Made by a program: the position numbers and the translations under genes
Shown: positions 26,770 through 37,031 of the stretch, one piece after another
How positions within the stretch are numbered: the first letter of the stretch is position 1
Layout of the letters: every line of letters starts with the position of its first letter
Source of the DNA: Botryotinia globosa
Taxonomy: Eukaryota; Ascomycota; Leotiomycetes; Helotiales; Sclerotiniaceae
Length of the DNA: 64,000 nt
Direction of reading: 5' to 3'
Assembly: GCA_014898425.1 (NCBI GenBank)
Contig: RCSZ01000004.1
Location: 1,798,001-1,862,000, forward strand
The notes under the pieces: model-generated
What the model saw: only the letters and a program-made list of their open reading frames with translations
The model's database searches: none
Told to the model about the DNA's origin: nothing

Positions 26770-27362
26770 ATACCTCCTGTGATCGCTGATTCTTTTGCTT
26801 TTTTCGGCTTGAGGGAAATCGTAAGGGTCCAGTTTTGGGGGCCTAAAGGGAAGGAGATGAAGAAGACAGAGAGCGTGGGATCTGTAAAGAGGTGGGAAAG
26901 TTTTGGCTTCTAGTGGGGGGGGAGAGAGGGGGTGCGGGACTTCTGGGTCTGAGTCTGAGATGATACGGTGTAGTCAGATTTGTTTTTGCTAGGGCTAGAT
27001 ACTTCTCATCAACCCATTCACTAGAGATATTGGATATTGACTGTCAGTGCCTAGGTGAGATTAATCATAGGATTAGAATAGATAATTTTATTCAATTGAA
27101 GTTAATCCATTCAATGAAATAGTTGAATAGTCTCCTTGTTTTTTAATATATCACTGATGGTGGGTTGGGGGATTGATAATGGCGGGGGTGAATGAAGGGG
27201 TTAGCCGAGCCGAGATGGGGTTGAGGGTCGTCTAGCTCCACACATCAATTTTTCCTGCATGTAGTGGGGAAAGGATCAGCCAATGTCTGATCACGAAGCG
27301 GGCTGAGTTTGCGAATGGGTATATATATTTAATAATCAGCCATTTCAACCATCCAATGTCCA
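26770..27362. other. Intergenic region between tRNA-Trp and tRNA-Asn
   Basis: G-rich then A/T-rich sequence without a gene. The CAATTAATCC-type A/T stretch at about 27060-27150 has no identifiable structure. Confidence 0.4.
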
Positions 27363-27459
27363 TCCCTCGTGGCGCAATTGGCTAGCGCGTTCGACTGTTA
27401 CCTGAAGTGATTCAATTAGATAAATCGAGAGGTTGGTGGTTCGAGCCCACCCGAGGGAG
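27363..27459 (+). tRNA. tRNA-Asn(GTT), intron-containing
   Basis: Acceptor TCCCTCG/CGAGGGA, D-arm GCGC/GCGC, anticodon stem TTCGA/TCGAG with loop CTGTTA..A (anticodon GTT), T-arm GGTGG TTCGAGC CCACC. An intron of about 23 nt follows the base after the anticodon. The acceptor ends with discriminator G. Confidence 0.92.
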
Positions 27460-27629
27460 ATTGTGCTTTATCTTTTGCAATTTTCTTCTAGACATCTTGT
27501 TGCGTTGATTTTTGGTGCTTTTTTGAAGTTGTTGAATTTTTGGTTCTGGCGGAGGTGGGACGCGACCAATGAGATTGAATAGCCGAAGCCCGACCCCACC
27601 AATTTTCAATCTGTGTTTGTAGTTTGCTA

Positions 27630-28088
27630 TCCCCTAGACTGCGGGCATAGGACACCTTAAATAGTCTGTACATAAACACAACCATTAATAATATAACTTG
27701 ATATATTGGGGATTAATTAACAAACTTAGCCCTAAATATTCTTATAGAGATATAAACAAGCTTTGGAGAATTTAATTAAAAATTCTAATTATTCTACAAA
27801 TCATCAATTGATATATATTGAAAAAAAAAGATTGTTGTATATATAAGAATCAATATTTGAATTTAAAAAGAATGATTTTAAAAGAAATATTAGGAAATTT
27901 TTAATAAAAAAAGATTAGATATATAAATATAAGAAATATAATATCCCTTTATATAATAATAAAAAATATTTTACTAATTATTATAGAATAAACTTCTAAA
28001 TTAATAAGAATATTTAATATCCTGATGATTTGATTGGTTAGTATGATCCTTGTATAAACGAGGTGTCCTCTTTACGCAGTCTAGGGGA
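27630..28088. mobile_element. 459-bp TA-flanked inverted-repeat element (Tc1/mariner-type MITE)
   Basis: The ends form terminal inverted repeats of about 29 bp. The left end begins TCCCCTAGACTGCG and continues to GGACACCT. The right end is its reverse complement with a few changes in the middle (GGCAT against TAAAG). Both sides are flanked by TA (27628-27629 and 28089-28090), the target duplication of Tc1/mariner/pogo elements. The roughly 400-bp interior is almost pure A/T with no coding frame. It is non-autonomous by inspection. Whether the interior was eroded by RIP or was A/T-rich from birth cannot be decided here. Confidence 0.85.
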
Positions 28089-28090
28089 TA

Positions 28091-30106
28091 TTTCTCCTTT
28101 AATCAGACAATAATTCTTAACTGGTGAATGAATTGCCGTGGTGATAAATTCGAGTTGTTAGTTACATCTAATCTAATGAGTCTCGCATTGTTGAAAGTTT
28201 CAATATGAATCTAGAGCATTCAGCATATGAAGAGAACGTCGAAATGAATGATGGCTTTTGGGAATTATCTGCACGGCAATAAATTCACTGATAGATTGAT
28301 TGACATGTACTTTTGACCAATTTAGACAATTTTGGTGATGTTCCCTCGGTAACTGTCACATTGAGAGGTTCACATTAGTATTTTTTTATATGAGTGTAAG
28401 GATGGAAGGGGATGTTGTTTCTAGTGTTTACGATGTCAACAGGCATTGTTTCTGATTGGTGAAGCTAGAGACGTAAAGAGAGAGAAGGGAAGAGGGAAGT
28501 TGGCGGACGGACGAGAGATATATGTCCTAGATGCAACAGAGTCAAGATACGGTCGTCCATGGTTTTTGCCTGCAAGAACGTAGACGGTTGTAGGATATCA
28601 ATGATATCAGTGAAATCTACGACTTCAAGAATACATGTCGTTACTTTCTAGCTGATAACGGAGAACATACATATACATTGTTAGATGAGTCATTCTCATT
28701 AGGAAGTCGATAGAGATCTGAACGTCCTTCTTTTCAGTCTTAGTCCTAACTGTCAGTGCAGTATTTGAGGTATTGATAGTTATTCCATTCAGAGCTATTC
28801 CATTGACATCACTCACTTCACTTCAAACCGAAATACTGAGATTTTACTCTCTCAACTTTACTGGGATCTACAATACTACATATAAAAATATGATCTGTTC
28901 CTGAAATTCTTCTAGTCTTGTATTATTCTCCAAGTCTATCATAGCACATTATCATTTGGAAATCTTAATGATTTCAAAAATTCAAGTCATTCTTGAACAT
29001 CTAAACTAATATACTTGATTCTAAATCACTCTAATTATATTCATATTTTCAGCTGTTATTAAGAACAGTCTATTTATATCCACTCTTAATGTGAGTATCT
29101 TGTAGCTATATTCGAGGATTAGACCACAGACTAATAAGCATCGCTTTAATTTCACTCTAATACATGAAATCTGTTATCGAACAGAAAGACTCTAGCATCG
29201 CTCTCCTACCCAATAGATATTCTCATCATCTTGAAATCTAATATTGAATCGACTCATGAATAGACTTGAGATTCACTGAAAAGACACTTTGATCACAGAA
29301 CGATATACCACTGCATTATTCGTTGAACTTGAAGATATAAACGAGCCACATTCAAAGTCACTACAAATATTAGTCTTCTTTCTTCCCTTACGAGAACTCT
29401 ATCTTCAAACAGTGATGCGAATTAGGGATCTAACGCCATATTTCAGAATGTAAATCTGAACGTTTGTATGCGTCCTGATAAAAATTGCAAAGTTCAATGA
29501 TTGTGATTGTATGAACGTAGGTGAATGGCCTTAAGTCATTAGTCTACTGGAATACAATTAATGAGAGGATTAGCCTCGTAGTCATCCCTATATAAGTGTT
29601 TCCTCTACCCGTATACAGCTAGCTCTTTAGATTGAATACAATTTGAACATACATCATATGTACAAAATCATCTGTGTTCTTCTCATACACAGTAATCATA
29701 TATCAAGATACTAGAAGCTACTTGAAATTGTATCCACGAGACCAACATGAATATCAAATATCCATTTCAAATCCAAACATTAGTATCCAATAGCCAACCA
29801 ATCGAACACTTCAAGTTCCAAATTAGAAATCCTGTATTATAAGTTCTAGTTCATTATATTTCTAGTAATAGATGATATCAGAGGAGTTAAATCACCTTTT
29901 TAGTGACATGTTATTAATAGAACATCATTCATAGGAATGAATGTTTCTCGAAAATGAAATAGTTACTACTATACGAGCCCGCATATGAACTATACAAAAT
30001 ACTGCTACTTATGTTGAATTGTTTTAAAAGAAGCAACGATAGGTAGCTTTCCTTCCATACATCTCACAAGTCGAGGTTAACATTGAGTTATAACAGTTAT
30101 AGTCTA
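28091..30106. other. 2 kb gene-free, A/T-leaning region
   Basis: No supported coding frame, tRNA or inverted-repeat element. Words such as GAATCTA and TTCAAAT recur but no repeat unit can be defined. Possibly old transposon debris eroded beyond recognition (inference). Confidence 0.4.
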
Positions 30107-30206
30107 TAGAAGAACTTGGTTATACCGGACTGAGATTTTCGACCAATCAAATCCGGTATATCCAAGATTCCGGTATATCCCAGTCCGGTATAGCCAAGTT
30201 TTTCTG
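30107..30206. mobile_element. 100-bp TA-flanked inverted-repeat element (pogo/Fot1-like remnant)
   Basis: Ends are near-perfect inverted repeats of about 28 bp. The right end read inward starts CAGAAAAACTTGGC and continues ATACCGGACTG; the left end differs at three or four positions. TA flanks both sides (30105-30106 and 30207-30208). Three CCGGTATA words lie inside, so the repeat motif is partly tandem within the element. The CAG start and TA target are typical of pogo/Fot1/Tigger elements. Too short to encode anything. Confidence 0.8.
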
Positions 30207-30321
30207 TAGTTCGTTCGTAGCTAGACACCCCTTCCTCACTCACCTCGCTTCAATCTAGTAGTCTTCTTTCCTATTCTATGCCCTCCAAAAAGTGCAAAAA
30301 AATGTAAAAAATATATACAAT

Positions 30322-30423
30322 GGGCGTTGCCCGGGATTGAACCGGGGACCTCTTACATGGAGAATCAATCGATGAAGACTGATAGATCCCTAAGCAAGAA
30401 TTATACCACTAAACCACAACACC
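30322..30423 (-). tRNA. tRNA-Pro(AGG), intron-containing
   Basis: Minus strand: acceptor GGTGTTG/CAACGCC, D-arm GTTT/TAAT region, anticodon stem CTTGC/GTAAG (one G-U), loop TTAGGG..T, T-arm CCCGG TTCAATC CCGGG. The anticodon is AGG. The intron is about 26 nt. Oligo-T on the minus strand just downstream (near 30300) would terminate it. Confidence 0.9.
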
Positions 30424-31027
30424 TGTTTTTATGTGTGCGGGGCACTTATGCAAATATATCAAGGGTGCTTCCGGCCTATGGGAACTCCAGGACGACTCGC
30501 CACACGGATTTCTAACGAGCCAGAGATCTCTCTTGTGTCTTCAAATCAACTTTTGTGAACAACTCGATCTATTGACATCAGTGTGTATAGACAGGTACCC
30601 AGACTGACTACAACGGTCGGAAGCTTCTTCAAACATCAGACCAGCACACACAATAAATTTCATGCCTAAATTCTAACCTTATATATTTCACCTTTTCCTT
30701 ACACACCTTTGAAGCAATAGTAAAGAGTAAAATCACACGGTGAAGACACGAGTGGTAGTATAATCAGAAGATTGAATTTCATCATAGAAGAGACTGGGGT
30801 GAATTCAAATCCAGAAATTGCTCAGCTGGAAAAGTGTAGTTATTAGCGCCTCATCGACTGCCAGCGGAATGGTAGACCAATGTGATTCAAGTATACGTGT
30901 GCTGAAGTGTTCCCAAGCATTTGAGCATGTCACTACAGGGCCCTGGGGTGAACCCCAAAGGTAATAGAGCGCTCAAACTTGATCTCTTGGACATATAAAC
31001 AACTAACCTCGTCAGAATATATCATCA
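30424..31027. other. Intergenic region between the two Pro tRNAs
   Basis: No gene. Two places look vaguely tRNA-like (near 30780 and 30930) but do not fold convincingly; see rejected items. Confidence 0.4.
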
Positions 31028-31110
31028 GGCCTGATAGTTCAGTGGTAGAATTCTTGCTTTGGGTTGTCCAGAATTGTAAGAGGTCTCCGGTTCAATCCCG
31101 GATTAGGCCC
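31028..31110 (+). tRNA. tRNA-Pro(TGG), intron-containing
   Basis: Acceptor GGCCTGA/TTAGGCC, D-arm GTTC/GAAT, anticodon stem CTTGC/GTAAG with loop TTTGGG..T, T-arm TCCGG TTCAATC CCGGA. The anticodon is TGG, and the intron about 11 nt. The anticodon stem is identical to the AGG isoacceptor 600 bases away on the other strand. Confidence 0.9.
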
Positions 31111-31379
31111 TGAAACAGAAATTTATTTTTGCAACTGGATTACGTTTGTACGCCAAGAGCCCCACTTGCGCAAATACATTTTGGCCCTAGAAAACTCGTC
31201 AAGATAATATAAATAATAAATTGGCATGTTGAGAAAAGGACTTCTTCTTCTTATCAAAAGATAGATAAAATACAGACTGATTCAATAACAAATTTTATTA
31301 TTATTTGGTCAATAAGCAATTCAGGAATAAGCAAAAGTCTTCTAGAGATAAACAAGCTGCTCACAATGGCAAAAATGAA

Positions 31380-31478
31380 TTCCGGTACGGGGAATTGAAC
31401 CCCGGTCTCCCGCGACCTGATAGAAGCAGTGAAGCTTCGATTGAGAGGCGGAAATGCTAGCCACTACACCATGCCGGA
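31380..31478 (-). tRNA. tRNA-Glu(CTC), intron-containing
   Basis: Minus strand: acceptor TCCGGCA/TACCGGA with one C-A mismatch at pair 6-67. D-arm GTG/TAGC region, anticodon arm TCCGC CTCTCA.. GCGGG giving CTC, T-arm CGGGG TTCAATT CCCCG. The intron is about 26 nt. T-arm and variable loop are nearly identical to the tRNA-Asp 450 bases away. Confidence 0.88.
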
Positions 31479-31834
31479 TTGATTGTTGTATGCGGGTGAA
31501 AGCTTGTGAGAGAACATGTAGTAAAGTCGAGCGCGATGATCCCCTCATAGAATGATTTAGTTGTGGGTTACGTCTCAAGCTTATGAATGAGCCTTCAGTG
31601 TCCTAGCGTTGCAGGGAAACACCCAGACAAAGAAAAACAAATCCAGGACATTCGGTCCCGGACGTTGTGGGCTCATATTACTATCATAACCAAAAGCCCA
31701 CGCACGCTATACAAAAATATTATAACAATTGTTGAGAACTCTCGGGTTAGAAAAAAAATCGGGAAATTCCATGAACAAAATAAAGCCAAAAAGATATTTG
31801 AACATGAGATTCAAGGAATTCTGTCAAGAAGGAA
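31479..31834. other. Intergenic region between tRNA-Glu and tRNA-Asp
   Basis: No gene or repeat seen; open frames are short. Confidence 0.4.
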
Positions 31835-31920
31835 CTCTCTGACGGGGAGTCGAACCCCGGTCTCCCGCGACTTGCAATATTATTGACAAGCGGAAATCAT
31901 GACCGTTAGACCATCAAAGA
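31835..31920 (-). tRNA. tRNA-Asp(GTC), intron-containing
   Basis: Minus strand: acceptor TCTTTGA/TCAGAGA, D-arm GTCT/GATT region, anticodon stem TCCGC/GCGGG with loop TTGTCA..C, T-arm CGGGG TTCGACT CCCCG. The anticodon is GTC, and the intron about 14 nt. Discriminator G, as usual for Asp. Confidence 0.92.
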
Positions 31921-32363
31921 TGTTTGTTGATTGATGAAGGATCGTGCGGCTACAACATATATATTTCCAGTCTTATGGGGCCCACAGTGAGATAGTGGGG
32001 CAGAGTCATCACAGCTCGAGAAGATGGAGAATGATTGTAATAGACAGACTGGCACAAGGCAGCAAAAAAAGATAAACCTTCTTTTCCTTCCCCTTCATTC
32101 TCTAAACCCACCTTGTTCGATCGATATCTGCTCTGCAACGTAATGTCCATTTCATGATTGACCAAATGGGGGCAGAAAATGATCATATACCAAGTGCAAA
32201 AACTAGAAGCAGACTGAAGCTCCCCAAACATACCTAATTCTGACGGACGAAAAGGACAAGAAGGACACACACACAGAACACTACAAGTAAGCTTTCTTGC
32301 TCGAGATATACCCCCCAAAAAGGAGGGAAGATCAAAATGGCAAAAGTTTATTGAAGGGAATTG
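31921..32363. other. Intergenic region between tRNA-Asp and tRNA-Lys copy 2
   Basis: No gene seen. The last 20 bases are the trailer of tRNA-Lys copy 2. Confidence 0.4.
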
Positions 32364-32464
32364 AGCCCAACGGGGGGGTCGAACCCCCAACCTTGTGATT
32401 TCAGAAGAACTCATAGATATTGAATCGTAAGAGTCACACGCTCTACCGATTGAGCTAGCCGGGC
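32364..32464 (-). tRNA. tRNA-Lys(CTT), intron-containing, copy 2
   Basis: Minus strand. Acceptor, D-arm and anticodon arm are identical to copy 1. The T-stem is GGGGG/CCCCC where copies 1 and 3 have GCGGG/CCCGC, a compensated C-G to G-C swap that keeps pairing. The intron of about 28 nt has no similarity to the introns of the other copies. Leader (CAAAGCCT) and trailer (TCAATTCCCTTCA) match copy 1. Confidence 0.94.
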
Positions 32465-33402
32465 AGGCTTTGTTGTATTTGTTGTAGAGTCGGTCCTTGA
32501 TCTGCTTCATATTTGGGTTTGTGTGATGTTCGGTGGGGAAAGTGAAGAAAATTTCTGACTAGCGTTGAAAAAACAATTTGTATGCATGGGCCTTCTTCAC
32601 TTGACCACCACTACTTAACACCCATCGCGCACACGAACAAGCTAGGTACCGTGGACTTCTTGGTTGAGTGGATCGTGAGATCCGCCATAGTTCAATGTTT
32701 TAATCACACGGAATTCCTACTTTCAGATTACAAAAAGTGTTTATATTTTGGTTGACTACTAGAATACAACGAGGACCTTATTCTCAAACCGGATGGTAAG
32801 CACCCCAGGACTCGGACACTAGATGTACATCAAATTTGTCTCTCGAGAAAGTTCCAACTTGAGAACAAGTGGTTATATTATTTAGAGGTTCATTTTGAAG
32901 TTGCCAGTGTTTGATAAATTGACTATGGTATGAAGACCGGATCGATTTTGTATGTAAAAAGCTGTTCCGGCCACTCCTCCTCGGAAGCTACTTTCTATTC
33001 ATTGACTGTACGCCAAAATCGCGGAATATTCAACGCTTCTGCAAAGCGAGTTTAATGTTTAAGATCTCAAGACGTCCAAATTTTAAGAAAAGAAAGAGTA
33101 TGGAACTTCAAACCCTGTTTTGTCTCTTGAAAGATAGCAGCTATTCCGAGTGTGGATTTTTATCTTGTTTCAAATGGCTTTTTCGCCTGCAGTGAACAGA
33201 TGAAAACGTAGTATTAATGCAAAAAAAAAAAAAAAAAGAAGATTTCTACAATGGACTCAAACCAACGATACTCGGGGTAACTCCCTACGTAGGACTCAAA
33301 CCTACAGCATCCGCGGTGGTAGCCCATCGTGTTGTAAAATGTGTGATAAATACTAAAAAATGATTTCAAGCAACGGATTCAAACCGATGATACTCAGGGT
33401 AG
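32465..33402. other. Intergenic region with a tRNA relic
   Basis: No protein gene. Contains an A-run of 17-18 bases (33221-33238) and the partial tRNA duplicate described separately. Confidence 0.45.
33252..33308 (-). pseudogene. Partial duplicate of tRNA-Arg 3' half and trailer
   Basis: This 57-base stretch aligns with 33372-33430, the trailer and T-arm of the intact tRNA-Arg, with about ten scattered differences. Shared words include CAAACC, GATACTC and CTCCCTAC. The tRNA-derived part is about 33281-33308. The similarity stops after the T-arm, so there is no anticodon arm: a truncated tandem duplicate. Confidence 0.6.
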
Positions 33403-33511
33403 CTCCCTACACAGGGCTCGAACCTGTAGCCTCAAGATTTCAAGAAGTGGACTCAGTTTGAATTCGAGTCCTCGATAGAAGTCTTGCGCGCTACCATTGC
33501 GCCAGCAGGGA
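33403..33511 (-). tRNA. tRNA-Arg(TCT), long-intron form
   Basis: Minus strand: acceptor TCCCTGC/GTAGGGA, D-arm GCGC/GCGC, anticodon stem CAAGA/TCTTG with loop CTTCTA..A, T-arm ACAGG TTCGAGC CCTGT. The anticodon is TCT. The intron of about 35 nt is the longest of the set and contains a self-complementary pair (GGACTC and GAGTCC) able to extend the anticodon helix. Confidence 0.92.
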
Positions 33512-33910
33512 AATCTTATTATTTTGTGATGATGCGTCCATAATATCCATTTTTATCACAAGTCGCAGCCGGCACCATTCTAAACAAACGAAAGAGGGTC
33601 TGCTTTTCTTATTCCGAACTCAAAAATTCCAATTGCAAAACTACCAATTTTCATAGTGATATATTTCCTTCCCTCTGGGTATTCATAAGAGCCTAGAACT
33701 CCCCGTAGTCAAAACTTATCAACGCACAATGATGACAAGGGAATGATGACGTTTTCCAAGTGTTCATCTGAAGCTCACTCCGGATATTTATTGGACGGCC
33801 CACGAATATCCCATTTCCAGAGAATTCAACGGAAGTTACAAAAAACGACTTTTCGTTCCGACTATCAACCACAACTAGGGAAAAAAGTAGGGGAAAAACC
33901 GCAAAAGATA
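33512..33910. other. Intergenic region between tRNA-Arg and tRNA-Val
   Basis: No gene or repeat seen. Confidence 0.4.
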
Positions 33911-34003
33911 TGACCAGACTGGGGCACGATCCCAGGACCTTGTCCGTATTTTAACAACTGTTAATTGTTAAGGACACGTGATAACCAACTACACCATCCG
34001 GCC
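33911..34003 (-). tRNA. tRNA-Val(AAC), intron-containing, aberrant T-loop
   Basis: Minus strand: acceptor GGCCGGA/TCTGGTC (two G-U), D-arm GTG/CAC, anticodon stem TGTCC/GGACA with loop TTAACA..C, T-stem CTGGG/CCCAG. The anticodon is AAC, and the intron about 19 nt. The T-loop reads ATCGTGC where nearly all tRNAs have TTCRANY: T54 is A and A58 is T. These are also core B-box bases. Stems are intact, so this is either a variant gene or a silenced copy. Confidence 0.75.
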
Positions 34004-35303
34004 GTTTTTGTTGTGGGACAGTCCGCTATTCAAAAAGATAATCAAGCTTGCTAAAGCGTGGGGATGGAAGATGGAGAATCCATGGTGGATGTAGACTGTC
34101 CGAGCTCCCCAATACCACTTGAGCGTGGGACCAGATAAGAATGCTGGTTGGAATCGTAAGAAACATCCATCATTCACTTGGTACCTAGACCAGTAAATGT
34201 TCTAAAAATATGTTGCCCTGTTTGCAATATGATATCGAGATGCTTCCAGTTCATTTCAGCGTTCTCTCTTCTGGTGGTCTCCTTTGACAATCCGATGTCG
34301 TGTGGGTATGATATGGCCAGAGACCCACAATGGTGCTTAAATTCGGGGTTACCGCCTTCGTTCAGGAACAATTGAACAGATAGATCACGACGGAGAGGTG
34401 GCTTTCGAGGATTTGGTAGAACACTTGCATACATTCCTCTCCTCGTTAGTTGATCTCTTACTAGCTTGCATCGAGTCCGAATGTCAATAGCTCAAGGCAC
34501 ACGGGAAGAACCCGATTATAGTCGTTGTGTAGTTGTCATGTGGTTGTCTCTTGGGTGACCGCTCCAGTAGTATGACCGATGGGATACTGGACAGAGAGAA
34601 GCATGATGGCAAAGAATACCCAAAAGTGTCGTTCAAATTTAGTACCACAGCTTGATAGTATAGATGATATAGTCTCATCTCATTTTGCCACACATAGATC
34701 CGATGTATTGGTTGTTGTCATCTCGAATGTCGATATCAACACCTAAGAGCCAAGTACGTACGCCCATGTAAGAATACATGATGCCACGTCTCGAGATTAT
34801 CAATCATCGGCACCTCAATGCAAGTATGCAAAGAACAATTGGAAGCAAATGATGAAAGAGAACCCGGATATTATAAATTGATGAAATTGATCAAGTCAAT
34901 CAGAGTCTATTATTTCAATGTTTGAATGTCAATGATGAAGTGATTGAGAGCATGTCGGGTCTGTCAATAGGTGGTCTGTGCGCAAGCTAGTGGCAAGGTC
35001 TATCGATCAAGCAAACATTCCAACCAATTCATATGGTCGATCAGGTCTGAAGGAAGTAAAATACTAGTAAATATAATTATCAGATAGTAGTACTTCCATT
35101 ACTAGGGAAATCTAATTCTTTAAATATTGTCAATATGAGTATAAAGTCAAAAAGTAGAGATTAGTCTTCAAAGCTTATGAGTTCCTGTTCTGAGTACCCC
35201 CAACATTGGGAGCAGTTCTCATCAGCCATAGCTCTTCCATCCTATCGTTCCACATCATAAGTAGAACCCCTCCTTTAACACATGAATGATAATCCATGTA
35301 CAA
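34004..35303. other. Gene-free region, tRNA-Val to GLEYA gene
   Basis: No supported gene. A minus frame at 34174-34434 (86 codons) has uninterrupted, protein-like composition but no family I recognise and no acceptable neighbouring exon. Possibly a gene remnant. Confidence 0.35.
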
Positions 35304-37031
35304 TTAATTCTCAGCGCCCCAAGCAGGATATTCAGGTGCCGAAGTACCATCACACGAAAATTGTACCACATAAGCACTAGCAACGGTATTACCATCCAAG
35401 ATAGTAGTTTCATCAGGGGCGGTAACCGAGAATGCAAAGAGACCAGGTCCATCACCATTTGCCCACAAGAATCTCATTGGATATTATTCTCCTTCAACCA
35501 AATCAATTGTGAATGTTTTGTGATGGATAAGTGAATGTTGCAATCAAATCGGCATTAGCACGGGTCCAACCAGAATATGCATTAGCTCCAACCCAAAGGA
35601 ACAAAATATCGTCGGCTGATGTCGTGGAGAAGGTATATGTACCAGTCATCTGAGCGAAGAGGTATCCACGGTTATCAATGACGAGATAGAAGTCGTTGAG
35701 CTTTTGGGTGCTACCATAAACAAATACAGCAGTGTTTGTGTAGGTTGTGACGCTATAACTGACAGCAGTTGTGTTGCCAGTGATCTCTGCAGTCTGGGTT
35801 TTATAAATGACAGAGTTGAAGTTCGCGTATGTTCCGGCAGAGTTGATGATCTGGGGAGTTTCGGCAAAAGCTGCGAATTGTACACCGATGTTGTTGCAGT
35901 TTACATCGGGTGTGGGTACCGTAACAATCATGGTACCTGGAATTGTGCCAGAGGGAGCTATAGTGCTCGTGGCAGCCACGGATCCAGTGATAGTAGTAGT
36001 AATGTCACTCTGAACATATCCAACAAGGACTGTTCCCGAAGTAGGTCCAGCGGTGGGGACTGTAGGGGTGAAAGCTACACCATCAGTAGGAAGAAATGTG
36101 GTGGTTGTAACAGTGCCCACAGGAACTCCAACATTGACATCTCCACCAATAGTTGAAGTGTAAGCAGATTCTCCGTTGTCGAGGTAAATAGTTGAAGTAA
36201 CGAAAGGTGCCGGAGTTGCCACAATTACAGTTCCAGGCGTTGAGTTTTCTGCGGAGATTGTGGAGGTATAAGCTGAATCATAGGCTGATACAGTAGTGGT
36301 ATAAGTGATGGTTATGACTGAAATGGCATCCAAAATGGTACCACCAATAGTTGAAGCATAAGCTTGCGATCCATCATCAAGGTAGGTCGTCGAAGTGACA
36401 TAAGGAACTGGGGATCCAACAATGACAGTTCCAGCTGCAAGCAATTTAGCTGGGATGGTTGATGTGTATCCAGTAGCATAAGCAGAAAGCGCCTTAGTGG
36501 CCGTTACTGTTGGCTCCAAATACCCATCCCAATAATGAAATTTGTTGAACTGGCACTTGAGGTGCTGGTAGTACCCTATTCGACACTGACTTCACAATAA
36601 CCAAGATAGCACTTCTTGACAGTAACGAGGCGGGGACATGTAGTGCAGCTAAAAAGAGTAAATACGGAAAATGGATAATACTCGTAGATTACTTCCTGTG
36701 CCGTCCATGGAATGTTTGTGGGTTTTGAGATAACCGTTGTGCTCGTTCCAATACTGTAAGTTCCAGCTTTCGTACAGGTCAAAGTACCACCAGTCGAAGT
36801 CATGGTAGCGGCGTAAGTGACGACCCGCAAGATGAGTTAGCAATGAAAGGTGGTGATAAGGTATCATGAGTTTACTTGAGTGCTTGCGGTGATATTTGTG
36901 GCTCCATTGTATGTTGAAACAACACTTAAGACCCTAGAAGTCTGACCAGGCACAGGAGAGGCGTCGACGACCGAAAATGCGAGAGCAAACGCTGCTATAC
37001 GAGAGCGCCAATTCTGAGATAGAGACAACAT
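35304..37031 (-). pseudogene. GLEYA-domain cell-wall protein gene, damaged
   Basis: The predicted product is a secreted, Ser/Thr-rich surface protein with a C-terminal GLEYA/PA14-type lectin-like domain, the class of fungal adhesins. Exon 1 (36876-37031) starts with a signal peptide ending near VVDASPVPGQ. The middle holds Thr/Ser/Val-rich units with recurring YTSTI and GTVIV words (about 35900-36510). The GLEYA part includes a Tyr-Thr-Phe beta strand, ADDILFLWVGANAYSGWTR, and a tail from about 35484 to the stop at 35304. Three defects are seen. The first intron has a GT donor and GCTAAC branch but GG instead of AG at 36825-36826. The frame shifts at a four-T run, 35515-35518. A TAA at 35483-35485 replaces a position that is normally an aromatic codon. 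The second intron (about 36510-36595) is only a guess. Sequencing error could mimic any single defect, but hardly all three. Confidence 0.75.

Noticed and set aside
30770..30960. Two tRNA-like words (D-arm-like GGTAGTATAATC near 30780 and a GGGG..CCCC hairpin near 30940)
   Set aside because: No consistent acceptor, anticodon and T-stems could be drawn; probably chance or very old relics.
35704..36156. Gly/Ser-rich plus-strand frame opposite the GLEYA gene
   Set aside because: Antisense shadow of the Ser/Thr-rich repeats on the minus strand.
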